Notes under the pieces: generated by a model | The model's input: the letters and a program-made list of their open reading frames with translations, nothing else | Database searches by the model: none | What the model was told of the DNA's origin: nothing | Source of the DNA: Gremmenia infestans | Taxonomy: Eukaryota > Ascomycota > Leotiomycetes > Helotiales > Hamatocanthoscyphaceae | DNA: 64,000 bases | Direction of reading: 5' to 3' | Assembly: GCA_032629725.1 (NCBI GenBank) | Contig: JAFEVB010000015.1 | Location: forward strand, 1,674,001 to 1,738,000 | Program-made: the position numbers and the translations under genes | In this document: positions 57,619 through 64,000 of the stretch, piece after piece | Position numbering within the stretch: position 1 is the first letter of the stretch | Layout: every line of letters starts with the position of its first letter

Positions 57619-58517
57619 GACTGTTGTTACGACCCGACTAGCCTAGTGGACCAAGGGGCAAAGGTCACGTGATGGGGCAGTGAGGATCCGGGGGTCCAGG
57701 AGCATGAAGGTTCTATATAAGCAAGCAGTATTTATTAGATATGAGCTTCGTGCTCAACTCAAATAAAGTATCTTAACACCATACTTGGTAACACGATTTG
57801 AACGTTACTCTTCTATTCGAATACCTGCAGCATAATTTGTAACACGAGCACTTATAATACCTAAGTTAAAGAAAAGAAAAGGTTTATTCTCGTACTGGAA
57901 TTGGATTGTTAAGGGAGGTTAAGAAGCGAGTCTCGGGGGCATTCTAAGCGAAGCCTCCCTTGCGATTCGCTTGCTCCTATGGCCGACTAGGTCATGTGGC
58001 ACTGTATTAGAGAACCTAGATCAGTTCTTTACAGACCCTTGATAATGTGACAGGGGGACAAGAACGGACACCATCACGAAAGGTGGCTATGTTGCAGGCA
58101 ACCAGGGTTTGAATAATTCCGGATATAAATAATATGGAAACTATGGCCGATTCGCGAGGGACCGGAAAAGGCCCCCCCTGAGCGAAATCCAGCTGACTCA
58201 TGAGCGTGCTCAGAACTCAGGGCTCGGCTCAGGTTAGAGCGGCGACTGCTCAGGTTCGAGGACGGAAACAGATTCTGGTGGGCAAAATTGTCGGTCGAGG
58301 GTTTATGGAAAGGCGGCCCCTTTTTCTCGTGACCTCCTGGCTACAGTATCGGCTAAATGTCGGCGGATGCACAACAACCTCAAGCTTGAACTCCACCTGC
58401 CTTTGACTATTTTCTCTCCCATCAGCATCACATTGTGGATCCAGTCAATCACGACTGCGTAGCATTCTGTCCAATATATATTAGTTTCAGCGCACCTCAT
58501 CTTGTACATTTGGTCAA
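57619..58517. other. intergenic, no gene seen
   Basis: No conserved frame. It is the upstream region of the third Zn2Cys6 gene. Confidence 0.5.
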
Positions 58518-60624
58518 ATGTCAACACGAAAACGCGTCTCGCAAGCCTGCAGGTCAGTCAATTTCATGGAGTTGAGCAATACCTAGCCAGGTACTGACTT
58601 AGAGATCATTTGTAGATACTGCAGTAAGAAAAAAATCAAGGTCTGGTATCGACTACTCCCTACCATACAGGCTCTAACCCCAAGCACAGTGTGATGGAGC
58701 TTTCCCACGATGTAGCACGTGTCAGGATAAGAACGAGGAATGTTCGTATGGGATATCTAAGAGGAGGTCCGTCTATGCCGGTCAAGCCACAGAACGCTGC
58801 CTGATAATTTTAATGCCAGGGGTCCGAGTAGACGATTGGAATCCAATGGGTTGATAGGCACTCCTCAGAGTCTGAATGCAAGTTCACCTGAAATAGCAAC
58901 GCTGGATAATCCGCATCACACACCTATAATTCGTACCCACAAATCCCCCCACCCTCCGCGGTCGCAAAATATATCAGTTATACCTTCCGAAACCTCGAAA
59001 AGGCTATTTCAAACATACTTCGACTGCATACATCCAATATGGCCTCTCCTTTACAAGCCTTTATTTAATTCATCAGACTACACCTATCCTTCCCCGAGAA
59101 TACCAGCTGCCTTGGTTTTAGCAATATTCGCAATTGCTTCATGTGTGGATAACGACTATGTGGCCAACACTGAAGACACCACCCAGGAGAGAAGAAATTG
59201 CCCCGAATCACGGGTTTTCTTCGAGGAAGCGCTCGATACTCTTCGGGGTGGAACCGATGATGATAATGCTCAACAAGCAATGAATGTATTTGTCCCATCG
59301 ATCACTAATTGCCAAGTTCTTGTACTACTAGCACTTCAACAACATGGTGTTGCTGAATATGCCCGTGCAGCAATTCTGGGTGGAGTGGCAGCAGCAATGC
59401 GACTGATTTGCGGCTTCATCGCGCGTATGAGCTCAACGACCTCGTAGAACGGGAGATTCGCTCGCGGCTTTGGTGGAATCTATATATACTTGACAAAATG
59501 ATGTCCGGAGAAATGGGTCGACCTGTTATCTTGAGGGCTGAGGAAACAGACACTCCGTGGCCTTCGATATGCGAGTCGGATGAGTTTGAATTGATGTCCC
59601 AGCAATTGCACATGTCTGGAGCACTAGCCAGAAATAATTCCACAAAAATGCTCACGATGTCTGCTCTTCATACAACCATCAGCTTGTCGACAATTATGGA
59701 ACGTATTTATCGGCAAATATATGGTATTGCGGCTAGAAAAGCGATTCGCAAAGATCAAATTGCTGGGGATCGTCTGAGGATGCAATTGTGGATTGAATTG
59801 CAAGACTGGGAGAAAGGTGTAGATGCATCACCATTGAGACTAGCCTTAAGCGATGAATTGACTTCAGTCCCTCCAACGATCACGAATAGGGTGGTACGAC
59901 AAGTTTTCATTGACGTATTTACAAAGTATGTTACTCACCTCTATTTAGGTCATGTTGACAGGCACAATTATGCTCCATCGCCCGTTCATTGAGCGCTGGC
60001 GACCTGAGCTAGCCTTCGCTGAACCTACGTCAAACCCACACGATATCTGTCTCGGAGCAGCTAACAGAATTTGTATTATACTAGAAAGGTATTTGGAACG
60101 TCTCTTGGGAGGGCCATGCGATATGGTCTTCACTATATTTACAGCAGCAAGTATATTATTGCACTGTTCAAAGAAAATGGAAGCGGCTGCCGTTGTTGAT
60201 GTACGTCGCCGTCTCAAGCAATGCATTCATTGGCTTTCGGTCCTGGGAAAGAGTTGGAAAACTGCAGGTACACACCATCAATTGCTTAATGATTGTAAGT
60301 CTTTCTTATATATACCCGAGATCCAACTGACTCTACTTAGTATTTGATTTGCCACAAGCATTGCAAGAACCAAAGCTTGCGGAGGCACTGGTACAAACAA
60401 ATGGTAGCTAGCAGTCATTAGAACCGGGAGGATCATTTACAAATATGTTGAATCCGGCGACCATCCCGTTTTCACTAGCCCAGCCCCCATCGACTTTCAC
60501 GGATGACTGGTCGTTTCTTAAAGATTTTGGGGATTCGACAGACCAGTTTTACTCTTGGGATGTGGAACTTCGGGATCTTCTAGACGGAGGGTTCGTATCG
60601 AACGGAGGACAGGACTATGTTTGA
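58518..60624 (+). pseudogene. Zn2Cys6 transcription factor with frameshift and premature stop
   Basis: Exons 58518-58552, 58616-58640 and 58690 onward join to give MSTRKRVSQACRYCSKKKIKC - CSTCQDKNEEC, a complete zinc cluster. The fungal-specific domain follows: FQTYFDCIHPIWPLLYKPLF, then VLLALQQHGVAEYARAAILGGVAAAM. At about 59,399 the frame shifts by one base: LHRAYELNDLVEREIRSRLWW continues in another frame, as if one base were lost after ATG. Later blocks LTGTIMLHRPFIERW and ILERYLERLLGG follow after a small intron near 59,900-59,950. After the intron 60295-60340 an in-frame TAG at 60409-60411 interrupts sequence that stays open to TGA 60622-60624. Two independent lesions argue for a real pseudogene, though sequencing error at one is possible. 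Confidence 0.75.
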
Positions 60625-61626
60625 TCAGCACAACTCGTTATTTGTTATCATAACATGAACAGACCCAGTGAGACGGCAACGGCTCTCTTCGAATCGAATT
60701 TGGGCCTTGTTATCAATATACACTACTCCTACACACCCCACACCTTCAATTTCCCAATCTATCTGAAACCCTCAACATATAGTACCACGTAGTTTCTCCA
60801 CCGAAATAAAACGAAGATCCTCGCTCCAACGCCAACCACCCACCATGACCACGCTTTTGTACACCTAGATTCATGCTAAGAGCGCTTACCACCACGAGGC
60901 ACTGAAACAAAATTATATTAATCGCTGGCGAAGAAATACCGTAATTGGTGTTTTTACGATCTAGTAAGTAATGTTGAACCTTCCTTCTTTATCATAACCC
61001 ACTGCAGCTGGAATTGCTTGACTTGCAAACCGTATCTTTTTAATGAAGGACTATGGTGAATAGTAGGAAATTTCTGGAGAGCTCCGTCGGCAACCGAAGT
61101 TTCGTCTACTAATTTTACTCCTAGGAATTACACGTGAGCAGTTCTTGTTGTATTTGAGAAGTCAAAATCGATTGACATATTCTATATTTGGCACGTGATA
61201 GTCGTCAGTCTAAACTTGTTTTTATCAAAAGGAGCTTCCCTTACGGAGATACAGCATCTTAAGGATACAGTATCTGTCTTCTAGTACATGTAGTACGAGT
61301 GACAGGTGAAAGAAAAAGGATTACAAGGGGGTGGGGTTTCGGATAAACTTCCGGGTATCTGATATCGGCTGACAAGTGGCAACTTCACTCAGCCGGCTGA
61401 AATCTTTCATGTATGATTGGCTGCTCTTGTACTTTCCTTATTGAGACTGTAATCGTACCCCACGATCTGCAATCAGGACCGCGTCTTTCATGTCACAGTT
61501 TAGTTTCCAAAGCTTTTCTTTGCACTAAGTTTGAAGGGAAAAGATAAAGGGTAGTCCCACTCCTTCATCAAGTCTGTCTCTCAAATAGTTCTGGACAAGT
61601 ATCGAGTGAGTTTTCAAAACCTAATC
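60625..61626. other. intergenic, upstream of amine oxidase
   Basis: No gene recognised. The right border of the polyketide cluster probably falls here. Confidence 0.45.
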
Positions 61627-63870
61627 ATGACAACCCTTCAGCACTTGCAAATATCTCAATCCCTCCCTCATCCTCTCACACAACTCTCTGTCACAGAAGC
61701 AAATGCCGCTCGTGATGTAGTTTTACAACTACACGATAAATCCGTCCTTGATTTCCGCACAATATCACTTGAAGAACCGCCCAAAGCTCAGTTACAACCG
61801 TTCCTCGACGCCGAGGCCGCAGGAAGTCTTACAACCAGCTCTGTGAGGCCTGATCGCCTGGCTCGTGTAGCTTACGATGTAGTGAGCGAGAATAAACTCT
61901 TCCAATTCTACGAGTCTCTCGTTGATGTGAGCACTGGAAAGCTGGTTGGACAGGAACTGATTGATCCAAAGCATCAAGCACCCCTGACATTGTCCGCGAA
62001 ACCCCTCTCTTCTCCTAGAATGCCTACTAATACTTTGCAGGGGCGAATTCGATCATCTCGTAAAGGCGGTATGGAGATCTCCCCTCTTCAAAGAAGCGAT
62101 CGCAGAGTTCCATCTCCCAGAAGGATTCGAAGTGATTGTTGAACCCTGGCCTTACGGAGGACCAGATCCAGACGAAGAGAGTACAAGGTACTTCCAAGGC
62201 CTATGTTTTGCCCAAGACACGCGCAATGGAAACCCGGACTCGAATTTCTACGCTTATCCCCTCCCTTTGATCCCTGTCATGGACTGCAAGACCCGGGAAG
62301 TCGTTCGCATCGATCGTCTTGCCACAGGCGGAAAAGAGGATGGACTTGCAAAGGGAACGCATGCAAGTAAGGTTCTTGAGCACTGCAAAGGTGCTGAGTA
62401 TGTGCCCGAACTGCTAGAAAACGGAACAAGAAAGGATTTGAAAACCCTGAATGTTTCGCAGCCTGATGGGCCGAGTTTTACGGTCACGGATGAGAGTTTG
62501 ATCGAGTGGCAGAAATGGAGATTCAGGGTAGGGTTTAATCATAGGGAGGGTGCGACGATTCATGACATTAGGTATGATGGAAGAAGTGTGATGTACCGGC
62601 TGAGTATAAGCGAGATGGTGAGTGAACCCCCCACCCGAGTGCACCAAACAGCAGCTAATGTGATAGACTGTTCCATACGCGGATGCTCGTGCACCATTCC
62701 AACGGAAGCAAGCCTTCGACTTCGGAGACGGAGGCGCCGGTACTTGTGCCAACAACTTAGAGCTTGGATGTGACTGCTTAGGCCATATCAAGGTAAATCA
62801 AAAGTAAACATCCAAGACAATCAAACGATACTAACTCCATATCCAGTACTTTGACTCAACGAACACCACATCCGACGGCACAACATCCATAAGCAACAAC
62901 GTCATCTGCCTGCACGAAGAAGACAACGGCATCGGCTGGAAACACACAAACTGGCGCACCGGCCGAGCAGTGGTGACTCGAAACCGCGAGCTCGTCGTTC
63001 AGTTCATCATCACCCTAGCCAACTACGAATACATCTTCGCCTACAAATTCGACCAAGCCGGCGGCATCACCATTGAGACACGCGCCACTGGAATCGTCTC
63101 CGTAGTCAACATCGACCCCGGCAAAACCTCCGACTACGGAAACGTCGTCTCGCCGGGTGCACTCGCGCAAAACCACCAACATATCTTCGCTGTGCGAATA
63201 GATCCTACCATCGATGGCCCCAACAATACCGTGATAGTAGAAGAGTCACATCCCGTCCCCTTCTCGCCCGAACGTAATCCAGCAGGCAATTTCTACGAGA
63301 TCCAACAAACACCCATCTTAACCTCTCAAGGACTAGACGCTGCGCCCCACCACAACCGCGTTGTCAAGATCATAAACAAAGCCCAGCGGAATCCCATCAG
63401 CGGCAAACCAGTGGGGTACAAATTCATCCCATCCCCTACGCAAAAGCTCCTCGCTCAGCCGGGCAGTATTCAAGCCCGAAGAGCGCAATTTACGAACCAT
63501 CATGTGTGGGTTACAAAGTACAAAGATGGCGAATTGTTCGCGGGTGGCAGATATACGCTTCAGAGCCGAGACGAGGTGGATGGGGTCGCGGATGCGGCGA
63601 AGCGGGGTGACGCTGTGGAGGATACAGATGTGGTTGTTTGGAACGTGTTTGGCTTGACGCACAATCCTCGAGTAGAGGATTGGCCGGTTATGTGAGTTGC
63701 GCTTTTTCTCACGGATGACAAATAAATGCTGACAACGTGAAAATAGGCCGGTAGAGATCCACCAGCTGCATATCAAGCCGGCTGATTTCTTTTCGGCGAA
63801 TCCGGCAATAGATGTCCCTTCCAACAAGAACCTTTCTTCTAAACTTGTCGAAAAGGAGTCTTGCTGTTAA
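61627..63870 (+). CDS. copper amine oxidase (TPQ-dependent)
   Basis: Model: exons 61627-61991, 62041-62617, 62667-62792, 62847-63691 and 63747-63870; introns of 49, 49, 54 and 55 nt; 678 aa. It oxidises primary amines to aldehydes with release of ammonia and hydrogen peroxide. N2/N3-type domains lie in the first 220 residues. Catalytic features: base Asp332 (QAFDFGDGGAG), the LGCDCLGHIKYFD block, Tyr416 in LANYEYIF as precursor of topaquinone, and copper ligands His466 and His468 (NHQHIF) plus His574 or 575 (TNHHVW). It ends with KESCC. No secretion signal seen; many fungal members are peroxisomal or cytosolic. Probably a flanking metabolic gene rather than part of the cluster. Confidence 0.93.
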
Positions 63871-64000
63871 GACAAAACACATTAAGCAAATGTTAGTAGT
63901 ACAGATGATACGAAAAGGCGGATGAGAATTGTTCCTTGACATGGCTCCTTCCAATTCCAAGATCTTTGTATATTGAAGTGTAGAGAAAATTAATTCATTG

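Noticed and set aside
1..64000. CRISPR arrays, bacterial operons, ribosome-binding sites or riboswitches
   Set aside because: None expected in a fungal nuclear window; no regularly spaced repeats of that kind were seen.
1..64000. Intact autonomous transposon (reverse transcriptase or transposase ORF)
   Set aside because: AT-rich gaps look repeat-derived, but no frame carries a recognisable RT, integrase or DDE block.

Overview
The window is nuclear DNA of a filamentous ascomycete (Pezizomycotina). The genes have many short GT-AG introns (mostly 44-100 nt), AT-rich intergenic stretches that look repeat-derived, Zn2Cys6 and AflR-type regulators, ABCC and MFS pumps and a multi-exon reducing polyketide synthase. 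I cannot name the genus from sequence alone. Gene models below were built by hand by joining reading frames at splice sites that restore family motifs.

Left part (about 0.6-23.8 kb) is mostly ordinary genome. It holds an AGPAT/LCLAT1-type lysophospholipid acyltransferase, an NmrA-like protein, a 90-aa C2H2 zinc protein, a decayed aminoglycoside-phosphotransferase-like gene, an RBR-like RING protein, a type I phosphoribosyltransferase with a 96-nt hexanucleotide array in an intron, a DHA1-type MFS transporter, a broken SMP-30-like gene and an ABCC full transporter. A gene-poor stretch (23.8-28.3 kb) follows, with one small Met-rich secreted protein.

Right part (about 28.3-60.6 kb) reads as one secondary-metabolite gene cluster. 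In order: an AflR-type Zn2Cys6 regulator; an AT-rich gap carrying two inverted-repeat (MITE-like) elements; a 14-TM-type MFS pump; a P450; a stub of a flavoprotein; an alpha/beta hydrolase with Cys in the nucleophile elbow; a stand-alone enoyl reductase (LovC type), divergent from a 10-exon, 2469-aa highly reducing PKS (KS-AT-DH-MT-ER0-KR-ACP, no release domain); a secreted DUF8021-like protein; a second Zn2Cys6 factor; a short-chain dehydrogenase; and a third Zn2Cys6 factor carrying a frameshift and a premature stop. A copper amine oxidase closes the window.

Inferred logic: the PKS builds a C-methylated reduced chain with the trans-acting reductase supplying the missing ER step, the hydrolase releases or transfers it, the P450 and SDR tailor it, and the MFS protein exports it. 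An exact GTCGGTGC word occurs upstream of the hydrolase, between PKS and reductase, and twice (reverse strand) upstream of the P450, with a one-base variant before the MFS gene; it is a candidate cluster operator. The product cannot be predicted from sequence alone.
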